Below, piece after piece: positions 35,442 to 43,936 of a stretch of DNA of 64,000 nt. The position numbers were made by a program, and so were the translations under genes. The stretch's first letter is position 1. Each line of letters begins with the position of its first letter. Below the pieces are notes generated by a model. It did not search any database. It was not told the origin of the DNA and worked only from the letters and a program-made list of their open reading frames with translations. Where the stretch lies: NCBI RefSeq assembly GCF_001721645.1, contig NZ_CP017141.1, positions 682,001 through 746,000 of the forward strand, written 5' to 3'. This stretch comes from Pedobacter steynii. GTDB taxonomy: Bacteria > Bacteroidota > Bacteroidia > Sphingobacteriales > Sphingobacteriaceae.

Positions 35442-37358
35442 TTATTTTTTATAAAACTTAAGGACCACCCTATCCTTAAGTAATTTGCTTTTAGAGATTA
35501 ACCGTACCCGATATACTTTTTCGGCCCAACTTTTCTTCAGCCTCGGATCTTCCAATGGCTGCTCTTCAACTTTTGTCTCAAATTTCGAAGGATCATATTT
35601 TAAGGCTAGTCCTGTTTTACCGAAAATCAATTCTCCCGGCTGTTGTTCTACAGGTTCAGCTGTCATAAAGTTCAATACCGACGGAGCAAGGAATTCCCTC
35701 AGCTCATACTGCTCTTCCAGTGTCAACACTTCTTTCCGGGGATAAAAATCCAGCCGGCGTGTCCATTTATTTACCGCAGCCTCGGCTGGATAGGCATTGG
35801 CCAGATCCAGTTGCAGACTTTCCTGATCAGACCGATGTGTGTACGCAAAATTCCGTGCCGCATATTTCTTTCCATCCGACTGCTGAACTCCATTTATTTC
35901 CGGGCAATTGTGCCATTGCGATTGCAGGTTCCACAATTCATAACGTTGTTTACTAAAGGTCTTGCTCGTATAAGTCCCCACGCCAACATCGATGATGGCC
36001 GGTTTGCCATCCATATAGATGATAAAATTACCAATGTCATTATGGTTATGACTTTCGGCATTGTGCCCTCCTTTTACCGCTACAAACATCCCCTTAGTAC
36101 TCCCTTCAACGGAACGCATGGTCAGTACCTGCAGTTGCTGAAGTAAGGAAACCTTCGGATAAGGTGCAACAGCCGGGACCTTCAACAAGTCTGAATAAAT
36201 TCCCAGCGATTGGACAAAAGAAGTCACATCAGAAGAAGGAATTTCCTGCCCTTCCTGCTTAAACTGAAAGGCAGCAAACTGTTTCAGAACCGGATCATCG
36301 AAAAGTGATCCATATTGATAGATGCTCTCAAAATCCGGAGTCGAACGTGCCGTGGCATCCGCAAAATTCACCATATAATCATCGGCAATGTGCATCTTGT
36401 AAATGTATTTGCCCATTTCATGAATGAGCGGTTTATCTTTCCAGTCTAGCTGACCCTGAGTAGCACTGTTTAATAAGGTCAATAAGCGGATCAGCTTTCC
36501 TCCTGCTTCGCCCCAATAACTCGGGCCTTCATCACAGCCACCATCCAAGGGATATTGGTTGATAAAATGATCCGTACTGCGCATTACTTTTTCAGTAAAT
36601 ACGGATAAGGAATCCGGACTTTTCATCGTCAGCAATGCAGCATGCATACAATTGGTATTCACCCAGGCGTTCCAGTTGTTCACCGGGTTACCCCTAAAGC
36701 CCATCCACCAGAAGTTACTGTACTTCCGGTAAGGCTGAAAAATCCTTCTGTCCAGTTCCGACAGGATCCTTTTATTGATCACTTTTGAATAAGCACCTAA
36801 TTCGGGGGCAAGCAAGTGTTGAATCATGGCTACCGTTACTCCGGTACGGCCCGCATTCAGGTCAATATATGGTTCTTCAGGATCCGGTAAATCAGCGCCC
36901 AGTTTTTGCACTACCACATGTGCCGGAGCCACCCAGGTACTCTCTTCCAGCACCAGCCAAAGGCCATTTACCAGTTGAGGAATAAAGCGGCCTTTTTTTT
37001 CTATCAGCTCAGCAATGGCCAGGTTAGACAGTTTTCTTCTTCTTTCAGACTGCAACTGCTCATAATTTGTCCTCGTCCCGGTATGTTTATAATCCAGATA
37101 CAAGCTGGCAGGCAAAGAAGGCCAGGTATAAGCATTGGCCTGCTCAGCCCGTTTGATGAAAGTTAGTTTTAAGTGCTCAGGAAGGGCATCAATCTTTTTA
37201 AAGGTTTCTTCGCGCTGTTGCCTTCTCCAGGTTTCGATCTGACTAAAATCAGCACCTTTGCTAAATTCGGCCATCAGCCAGTTCCTGGGCGCAGCCTCTT
37301 GTCCGGATGCAGACCCGAATACCAGAATCAGAATAAAAAACAACCAACTTTTTCTCAT
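35442..37358 (-). CDS. Heparinase II/III-like polysaccharide lyase
   Basis: The 638-residue protein has a signal peptide (cleavage near ASGQ, residue 20). An N-terminal alpha/alpha toroid with QYPLDGGCDEGPSYWGEAGG (about residue 275) precedes a C-terminal beta-sandwich bearing the heparinase II/III motif GGHNAESHNHNDIGNFIIY (about 430). Such enzymes cleave uronic-acid-containing chains by beta-elimination. Which PL family (12, 15, 17, 21, 33 or other) cannot be read by eye. It is separated from the upstream susD by 90 bases with a hairpin. Confidence 0.88.
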   Translation of the reverse strand: MRKSWLFFILILVFGSASGQEAAPRNWLMAEFSKGADFSQIETWRRQQREETFKKIDALPEHLKLTFIKRAEQANAYTWPSLPASLYLDYKHTGTRTNYEQLQSERRRKLSNLAIAELIEKKGRFIPQLVNGLWLVLEESTWVAPAHVVVQKLGADLPDPEEPYIDLNAGRTGVTVAMIQHLLAPELGAYSKVINKRILSELDRRIFQPYRKYSNFWWMGFRGNPVNNWNAWVNTNCMHAALLTMKSPDSLSVFTEKVMRSTDHFINQYPLDGGCDEGPSYWGEAGGKLIRLLTLLNSATQGQLDWKDKPLIHEMGKYIYKMHIADDYMVNFADATARSTPDFESIYQYGSLFDDPVLKQFAAFQFKQEGQEIPSSDVTSFVQSLGIYSDLLKVPAVAPYPKVSLLQQLQVLTMRSVEGSTKGMFVAVKGGHNAESHNHNDIGNFIIYMDGKPAIIDVGVGTYTSKTFSKQRYELWNLQSQWHNCPEINGVQQSDGKKYAARNFAYTHRSDQESLQLDLANAYPAEAAVNKWTRRLDFYPRKEVLTLEEQYELREFLAPSVLNFMTAEPVEQQPGELIFGKTGLALKYDPSKFETKVEEQPLEDPRLKKSWAEKVYRVRLISKSKLLKDRVVLKFYKK

Positions 37359-37383
37359 TTTTTTCCTTTTATAAGCTTAAGCA

Positions 37384-37416
37384 GCCTTCGTTCCTGCATT
37401 AAACAGAAACGAAGGC
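37384..37416 (-). terminator. Hairpin between susD and the enzyme genes (attenuator candidate)
   Basis: The 13-base arms at 37384-37396 and 37404-37416 pair with one mismatch around a 7-base loop. No U-run follows directly on the minus strand, so it may be a partial terminator or an mRNA 3'-end stabiliser that lowers enzyme expression relative to the SusCD genes. Confidence 0.5.
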
Positions 37417-37448
37417 CGAACCCTTAAGTTAATTATTATTACCACTCT

Positions 37449-39191
37449 TTACCAGCCCGGGTTTTGAATAAACAGGTTGTTTTTATTCATTTCTCTGAGC
37501 GGGATCGGGTGATAATACATTTGAGGACTGTTAAACTTCCTCGTTTCAAATGTAGTCCTGGCTCCGGTAAAGGTATTTCCAGTTTTTGTCCAGCGCATTC
37601 CTTCCATAGGTCCATTTAAAAGTGTTTCCGCAGTTTTCCATCTAAAGATATCAAACAGACGATGTCCTTCTTCGGCAGCAAATTCAATGCGTCTTTCATG
37701 GCGGATCACCGCACGCATCTGCTCTTTGTTCATGCCTGGAGCAATCTCAAAAGGCATTAAACCAGCACGTTTACGTATCGATTCAACCGCCTGATAAACC
37801 TCCGCATTTGGTCCCTGAAACTCATTTGTTGCTTCTGCAAATTCCAGCAGGATATCTGCATATCGGGAAACCACCAGGCCAATCTGACTGGTTACCCCAT
37901 AATTTCCACCCGCATTTTCATTACAGAACCTTCTCCAAAGGTATCCGGTTACCGTATTATAAGGTGCCGTTCCCATTCCATCGCCGGGAGCCAATGCATA
38001 CAGGTCAACCGGTTTTTTGGTCTGACTTGTACGGTCCAGCCAGGGTGCCTGGTTATAAATCACTGTATAATAAAACCTGGGATCCCGGTTGAGGTATGGT
38101 GTGGTTGCCACATATCCTGAACCTGGTTCAGTAATGAGCTTGCCGTTGCTCATGGCATAATCATCTACCAGTTGCTGCGTAGGATTTCCATAGTTCTGGC
38201 CTCCACGTGATGCAGGCAGCAGGTATTGCTCGTAAAAGCGTCCGGTATTCATCATGATCTGGAAGATATATTCTGAATTTTTACGCTGGATGCCCATATC
38301 ATAATATCCATAACCAGGAGCAGTTGCATTGTCTTCCACCAGGCGGTAAAGGCCAAGGTTCATTACGTCTTTTGCCGCATCAGCAGCTTTTTTCCAGCGA
38401 CTGGCATCATAGCTTTCATAGCCGAGAATTGCTTTCAGCGGTCCGGAGTTCGGGTTGTTTTCATTGTAAAGCGGACTTGCGGCCATCAGCAATAATTTTG
38501 CTTTCACCGCCAGTGCAGCCCCCTTCGTTGGCCGGCCAAAATCTTCAGGTAAATGTTCCAGTGGCAATATCGCAGCCACTTCATTCAGTTCCTTCTCGAT
38601 ATAGCTCATGTTCTCAGCGAAGCTGTTTCTAGGCAATAAAAAATCATCGCTAAGGCTGTATTTCTTATCCCCAAGTAATGGAACACCACCAAAAGTTCTC
38701 AATAAATGATAGTAAGCATAAGCCCTTAAAAATCGGGACTCCGCTTTTAATCGTGTCTTTTTTAAGGTAGAAAGCGGCGCACGGTCAATGTTATCCAGGA
38801 ATACATTGACCCTTCTCACCATCGCATAAGTATTGTTCCAGGTGGCCAGACTAAAACTATTGTCTGCACCCCCCGCCACATTTGCCAGGTTAAAACCCTG
38901 GGAGAAACCGCTTGACCAGCGGGCTTCTCCATCATCAGAAGCATCAGAAAAAGCCCATATCCCCCCGCCTGTGGTTCCATTCTGCATAAAATAGGTTCTG
39001 TGGAGTTCTCCATATACAGAATTCAAAAACTGAATACTTAAGGCGCTATCTGCAAAAACAGTCTGTTCATTGATCTGCCCGATATCCGTAGGATCCAGGA
39101 AACTTTTATCGGTTGCTTTTTTACATCCGGCACTCCATACTGCCAGACCTAAACCAGCAGCGATCATAGTATATTTAAATAATCTTTTCAT
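37449..39191 (-). CDS. SusD-family lipoprotein (PUL pair 1)
   Basis: The 580-residue protein has a lipobox (VWSAGC, Cys23) and the SusD/RagB fold: FLDPTDIGQINEQTVFAD, RFLRAYAYYHLLRTFGGVPLL, then SRYADILLEFAEATNE and VRHERRIEFAAEEGHRLFDIFRW at the C-terminal end. It is the surface glycan-binding partner of the SusC encoded 9 bases upstream. Together with the second pair it feeds the heparinase-like, GH29 and GH2 enzymes. Confidence 0.95.
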   Translation of the reverse strand: MKRLFKYTMIAAGLGLAVWSAGCKKATDKSFLDPTDIGQINEQTVFADSALSIQFLNSVYGELHRTYFMQNGTTGGGIWAFSDASDDGEARWSSGFSQGFNLANVAGGADNSFSLATWNNTYAMVRRVNVFLDNIDRAPLSTLKKTRLKAESRFLRAYAYYHLLRTFGGVPLLGDKKYSLSDDFLLPRNSFAENMSYIEKELNEVAAILPLEHLPEDFGRPTKGAALAVKAKLLLMAASPLYNENNPNSGPLKAILGYESYDASRWKKAADAAKDVMNLGLYRLVEDNATAPGYGYYDMGIQRKNSEYIFQIMMNTGRFYEQYLLPASRGGQNYGNPTQQLVDDYAMSNGKLITEPGSGYVATTPYLNRDPRFYYTVIYNQAPWLDRTSQTKKPVDLYALAPGDGMGTAPYNTVTGYLWRRFCNENAGGNYGVTSQIGLVVSRYADILLEFAEATNEFQGPNAEVYQAVESIRKRAGLMPFEIAPGMNKEQMRAVIRHERRIEFAAEEGHRLFDIFRWKTAETLLNGPMEGMRWTKTGNTFTGARTTFETRKFNSPQMYYHPIPLREMNKNNLFIQNPGW

Positions 39192-39200
39192 GGTTTCTTC

Positions 39201-42200
39201 TTAAAATGTTACTTGTAATCCAAAGTTGACAATCTTCATCTGAGGATAATTCTGATAAGCCTCTACACTTCCTCTTTTGGACTCCGGGTCTACATCATAG
39301 ATTTTCAGCTTATTAAAAGTGAGCAGATTAAGCCCGTTCGCGTAAAAACGAACGTCTTTTAAGTGCAGGCGGTCCGTAAGAGATTTCGGTAAATGATACC
39401 CTAGCTCAATATTTTTTAAGCGGAGGTAATCGGCAGGCCTCAACCAGAATGTGGAAGCATCAAAACTTACCCCTCCTAGTCTTGGGTATTCAGCAGTTTC
39501 TCTGGTTTCCGGTGTCCAGCGTTTCAGGTGAATCGCTGCCGGTATTCCGTTTACGTTTCCAATCTGTAACAAGGTATTGGAGCTGATGCTGCTCAACCCC
39601 GCCCCCTGTAAGAGGAAAGAAAAGTCAAAATTCCGATAACTGAACCCAGCAGAAAAACCATAAGTCAGTTCCGGAGTCTCCGGTTTTCCGATCGCGGTGA
39701 TGTCATTTCCATCAATAATCCCGTCGCCGTTTACGTCTTTGTATTTCAGGTCTCCAGGTTTTACGATTTTTCCCAATACCTGTGGGCTATTGGCCACATC
39801 GGCATCATCGTAATAAAACCCTTCTGAAATATAGCCATACAACTGACCTACCGGACGTCCTGTTCTTTTCAGGTTCGGCGCTACCGCAGCAGGCTCATCT
39901 CTGAAGAGAATTTTATTTCTTGCAAAAGAAGCGTTGGCACGGATGAAATACTGAAAATGATCATTTATCGCATTCCTATGGTTCAGTTCTACCTCAAAGC
40001 CTTTATTACTTACTTTTCCCAGGTTAACTGGTGGCAGGGATAGGCCGGTATATCCGGGAACAGTCTCCCTTGCGGTCAGGATATCATACCTGAGGTGGTC
40101 AAAATAATCGGCGGTAACTTCCAGTTTGCTGTTAAACAACTTCATGTCTATCCCGATATTTGCTTTACGTTCCTTTTCCCAGCGTACATCATCATTGCCC
40201 AATGTTCCCGGTGTTACCCTTGGTTGTCCGGTTGGACTTTCCCCAAAATAATAACCGCCACTGGCAACTGTATAGACCTCATTATACAGGTAGCGATTGC
40301 CCGTTACCTCGTCACTTCCTACTGTTCCATAAGAACCTCTGAATTTCAGGTAATTGATTACTTTGATGTTGTCTTTAAAGAAGGGTTCTTCGCTAATGTT
40401 CCATCCACCGGATATGGCAGGGAAAAATCCGAACCTGTTTTTAGATTTGAAACGGTCTGAGCCATTGTATCCGGCATTAAACTCAATCAGGTAACGCGAT
40501 TTAAAATTATAGCCCAATCTACCTGCATATCCCTGGAAGTTGCCAGGTGCATCAGAGCCCTTAATGTCTCCTGTCCGGTTGGTCAACACCAAACCATATA
40601 CATTGTGTTGTCCGAATTGTCTGTTGTAATTCAGGATCGCCTGAAAGTTTAACCTGCGGAAAGGCATTTCATAATCACCACCCGAACGCACCAATGGTTC
40701 AATTCTCAATAACTCCGGATAAATCGGGTCCAGGGTATCCGTTCCCGGGATCAGGGAATACACCGGAAAACGTCCGCGGGTGAGCTGCCTGTTGAATTCT
40801 GATTTATTGGTATAGGCCACGACTCCTTTCAGGGATAAACCCTCTGTGATGAAGCCCAGCTTATGTTCAGCACTTAGGTTCACATTCAGGTCATTGCTGT
40901 AATTCCTTTTATATCCTCCATATTCCAGGGCACCTACCGGATTGAGCGATCCGCCTTTTACCCCGCCATAACTTCCATCTGCATTGCGCACCGGATACAC
41001 CCATGGGCCAAGTAATCCACTGGAAATCCTACGCCAGAAAGGAAGTGCACCTCCTGCCATCGGATCAGGCAGATTCGGTTCATTCACCTCACTGAAACGG
41101 GTAGAAAGATCCAGTTTCAAACTTAGATTTTTGTTGACATCCAGGTCAACGTTAGAGCGGATATTGTATCTTTTTAAATAATAATTGTTGTCAAAATCTT
41201 CTTTTCTGTCGATATCCTTCAGGATTCCGTTCTGGTATAAGGAACCGGCGGAAATAAAATACCTGAGGCTATTTGTTCCCCCATTGATGTCGATGTTATT
41301 GCGCAATTGTACGGCACTATTTTTCATCACTTCATCGTACCAGTTTACATTTGGATAGCGGAAGGGATCATCGCCAAGGCGGAAATGTTCCAGCGCCTCA
41401 TCACTTACCAGACCAGGATAAGCAATTTCAGGATCCAATCCTGAATTGATGGCCTGCTCTTTAAGCAATTGCAGGGATTGATAGGAATCCAGTGACTTTC
41501 TCAGGATGGTAGGCATCTGAAGACCTGCTTCTGTACGAAAAGTAATTACTGCAGGTCCTTCTTTTCCCCTGCGGGTCGTGATCACAATTACTCCGTTCGC
41601 ACCTTTAATCCCATAAATCGCGGTAGTTGCAGCATCTTTAAGGATAGAGATGCTTTCCACCTCATTCGGATCCAGCTGGTTCAGTTGCGCATATTGATAC
41701 TCCACATCATCCACGATTACCAAAGGGCTATTGCTGTTACCTGCAAATGAGCTGATCCCACGGATGTAAATATTGGCTGCATCTTTTCCCGGTTGTCCGC
41801 TGGTTTGTTGCTGGAACAATCCCGGCAACCTTCCTGCCAGTGAGTTCTGGATACTTGCCGCCGGACTTTGACGCAGTTCCTTTCCGGTAATGGTAGCGAT
41901 GGAACCCGTATTTGTAATTTTCTTTTGTTTCGCAAAACCAACTACAACCACCTCATTCATCTGAGAATTGTTGTCGAGCAATTTTACACTGATGGCGTGG
42001 TCATTTCCTACAGTAATCGTTTGTGTATCATAACCAATACTGCTTATGGTGACTTGTTTTGTGGCAATCTTCAGGCTGAAATTACCGTTACTATTGCTGA
42101 ATGTTCCGTTTTTGCGGTTTGCCGTTTCAAAAATGGTTGCGCCGGGAATGGGAGCACCATCTTTATCAGTCACCTTACCGCTCAATACCAATTGTTGAGC

Positions 42201-42254
42201 GAATGCCATAGTGCCCAGGCACAGCATAAAGCATATAAGAATTATCTTTCTCAT
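39201..42254 (-). CDS. SusC-family TonB-dependent transporter (PUL pair 1)
   Basis: The 1017-residue protein has a signal peptide (AFAQ), a carboxypeptidase-regulatory-like domain (LSGKVTDKDGAPIPGATI, about residues 22-100), a TonB box (MNEVVVVGFAKQKK), a plug (AAIYGIKGANGVIVITTRRG-type motif) and the barrel ending in Phe (NFGLQVTF). It imports oligosaccharides through the outer membrane with SusD. It follows the second susD by 24 bases. Confidence 0.95.
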   Translation of the reverse strand: MRKIILICFMLCLGTMAFAQQLVLSGKVTDKDGAPIPGATIFETANRKNGTFSNSNGNFSLKIATKQVTISSIGYDTQTITVGNDHAISVKLLDNNSQMNEVVVVGFAKQKKITNTGSIATITGKELRQSPAASIQNSLAGRLPGLFQQQTSGQPGKDAANIYIRGISSFAGNSNSPLVIVDDVEYQYAQLNQLDPNEVESISILKDAATTAIYGIKGANGVIVITTRRGKEGPAVITFRTEAGLQMPTILRKSLDSYQSLQLLKEQAINSGLDPEIAYPGLVSDEALEHFRLGDDPFRYPNVNWYDEVMKNSAVQLRNNIDINGGTNSLRYFISAGSLYQNGILKDIDRKEDFDNNYYLKRYNIRSNVDLDVNKNLSLKLDLSTRFSEVNEPNLPDPMAGGALPFWRRISSGLLGPWVYPVRNADGSYGGVKGGSLNPVGALEYGGYKRNYSNDLNVNLSAEHKLGFITEGLSLKGVVAYTNKSEFNRQLTRGRFPVYSLIPGTDTLDPIYPELLRIEPLVRSGGDYEMPFRRLNFQAILNYNRQFGQHNVYGLVLTNRTGDIKGSDAPGNFQGYAGRLGYNFKSRYLIEFNAGYNGSDRFKSKNRFGFFPAISGGWNISEEPFFKDNIKVINYLKFRGSYGTVGSDEVTGNRYLYNEVYTVASGGYYFGESPTGQPRVTPGTLGNDDVRWEKERKANIGIDMKLFNSKLEVTADYFDHLRYDILTARETVPGYTGLSLPPVNLGKVSNKGFEVELNHRNAINDHFQYFIRANASFARNKILFRDEPAAVAPNLKRTGRPVGQLYGYISEGFYYDDADVANSPQVLGKIVKPGDLKYKDVNGDGIIDGNDITAIGKPETPELTYGFSAGFSYRNFDFSFLLQGAGLSSISSNTLLQIGNVNGIPAAIHLKRWTPETRETAEYPRLGGVSFDASTFWLRPADYLRLKNIELGYHLPKSLTDRLHLKDVRFYANGLNLLTFNKLKIYDVDPESKRGSVEAYQNYPQMKIVNFGLQVTF

Positions 42255-42278
42255 TATTTCTGTGTTTGTTTGGGGGAA

Positions 42279-43919
42279 TTAATACGTATATCCTGGATTT
42301 TGAGTCATGTTTGGATTGGTCTGGATTTCCGAATAAGGAATCGGGAAAAGGTAGTTTTTCGACGCATCGAAAACGGCGGGTGCAATATCCAATATGGTAT
42401 AGCTAAAAGTCCCGTCTACATTTTTAACAATATTCATCCCTTTCAGCGGGCTATTCAACACCTGTTCCGCGATTTTCCATCTCCTGATGTCCCAGAACCT
42501 TTGCTCCTCGAAAGCCATTTCTATGCGGCGTTCATTGATGATAAGCTTGCGCATCTGGTCTTTTGTGATGCCTGCGGCAATTCCATACCTGTCGTCGGTT
42601 CCGGCAGTAATCCCTGCCCTTTTGCGGATCGCTTTTATGGCATCCAGTACTTCGTTAACCGGGCCATTGAGCTCGTTCATTGCTTCTGCATAATTCAATA
42701 AGATTTCTGCATAACGGAACAGAATTACATGGTGATTCTGGTTGCTATAGGTACCTGAATTTTCGAACTTACCCATAAATTTACGCAGGTAATAACCTGT
42801 TTTTGTTTGCGTTCTGCTTCCTCCCGGGCGGTCCAGACCACCATTAAAAGTCTCTAGAGGTCTGCTCAGCCACTGGGTCGTGTTGAACATAATCGTTGCT
42901 CCAAATCTTGGATCTCTGTTTTTATAAGGATCAGCGGCATCATATCCTGAACCTGATTCCTGTGGCATTTTGCCGTTTTTCATCGGGAATGCATCTACCA
43001 GGTTTTGCGTAGGACTGGTGGTTCCATTCCCCTCCGTATACCCGATTGGCCCATTACTGAGCTCAACACTCTGGTTCTGCGCCTGTTCTTTCATGAAAAT
43101 GATTTCCTTATTCTTCACCGCATTGAACAAGGCTATAAAATCTGTTCCCAGTCCATAGCTGCCCAATTCCATCACGTCCTTTGCAGCATTTGCGGCAGCT
43201 GTCCATTTTTGCGGATCAGCGTTGTGATTTAATAAAGGGCTTGCACGATACAAAAGAATGCGTGATTTTAAAGCCAGTGCCGCTCCTTTATTTGCTCTTC
43301 CGATGTTCTGGTCTGTGACTGTTTCCGGTAATAAAAGATTTTTTACCGCCTCAATTTCTGAAAGGATATAATCATAACATTCATCCGCTGTATTTCTCTT
43401 CAGGTTGACGTTATCATTAAGACCAAATATTTTATCACCGACCAATGGCACACCAGCCCATCTTTTCACCAGTTCAAAATAAAAGTAAGCACGAAGGAAA
43501 CGCGCTTCTGCTTTCCATTGTATTTTCAGTTCAGGTGTAGTAGGTACCAGGTCTATTTTACTCAGGAACATGTTTGCCCTGCGGATACCAGTATAATTTC
43601 TTGCCCAGGTATTGTCAGGCACATTCTGTCCCGAAACCAGTCCGGTTCTGAAGCCCTCCACGATACTCCCATTCTCTGAGGATACCGCATCATCGGTACC
43701 TACATCCAGAAAGTTCCCAAATACCCTGTTGTATCCATCAGGCAATTGCAGATAGGTACCATTGAGAAACTGCTTGGCATAATCTGCATTCTTATCTATT
43801 TGATCAAAAACCAGATCTTCTCCTATTCTTTCCAGGGGTTCGGTTTCGATTGATTTGGAACAGGAAGCTATGATGACAACCAAGCTCAGCCCTGTAATTA
43901 TATTTTTTATACGCTTCAT
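42279..43919 (-). CDS. SusD-family lipoprotein (PUL pair 2)
   Basis: The 546-residue protein has a lipobox (VIIASC, Cys20) and SusD features: ADYAKQFLNGTYLQLPDGYNR, RFLRAYFYFELVKRWAGVPLVGDK, RYAEILLNYAEAMNELNGP and INERRIEMAFEEQRFWDIRRW. It pairs with the SusC encoded 17 bases upstream. The two SusD proteins of this PUL have the same layout but differ widely, so they probably bind different parts of the glycan. Confidence 0.95.
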   Translation of the reverse strand: MKRIKNIITGLSLVVIIASCSKSIETEPLERIGEDLVFDQIDKNADYAKQFLNGTYLQLPDGYNRVFGNFLDVGTDDAVSSENGSIVEGFRTGLVSGQNVPDNTWARNYTGIRRANMFLSKIDLVPTTPELKIQWKAEARFLRAYFYFELVKRWAGVPLVGDKIFGLNDNVNLKRNTADECYDYILSEIEAVKNLLLPETVTDQNIGRANKGAALALKSRILLYRASPLLNHNADPQKWTAAANAAKDVMELGSYGLGTDFIALFNAVKNKEIIFMKEQAQNQSVELSNGPIGYTEGNGTTSPTQNLVDAFPMKNGKMPQESGSGYDAADPYKNRDPRFGATIMFNTTQWLSRPLETFNGGLDRPGGSRTQTKTGYYLRKFMGKFENSGTYSNQNHHVILFRYAEILLNYAEAMNELNGPVNEVLDAIKAIRKRAGITAGTDDRYGIAAGITKDQMRKLIINERRIEMAFEEQRFWDIRRWKIAEQVLNSPLKGMNIVKNVDGTFSYTILDIAPAVFDASKNYLFPIPYSEIQTNPNMTQNPGYTY

Positions 43920-43936
43920 CGCTTTAATTTTCAGGT

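Noticed and set aside
35442..37358. Heparin/heparan sulfate degradation as the PUL function
   Set aside because: The lyase is only heparinase II/III-like, there are no sulfatases or GH88, and GH29 fucosidase does not fit heparin.
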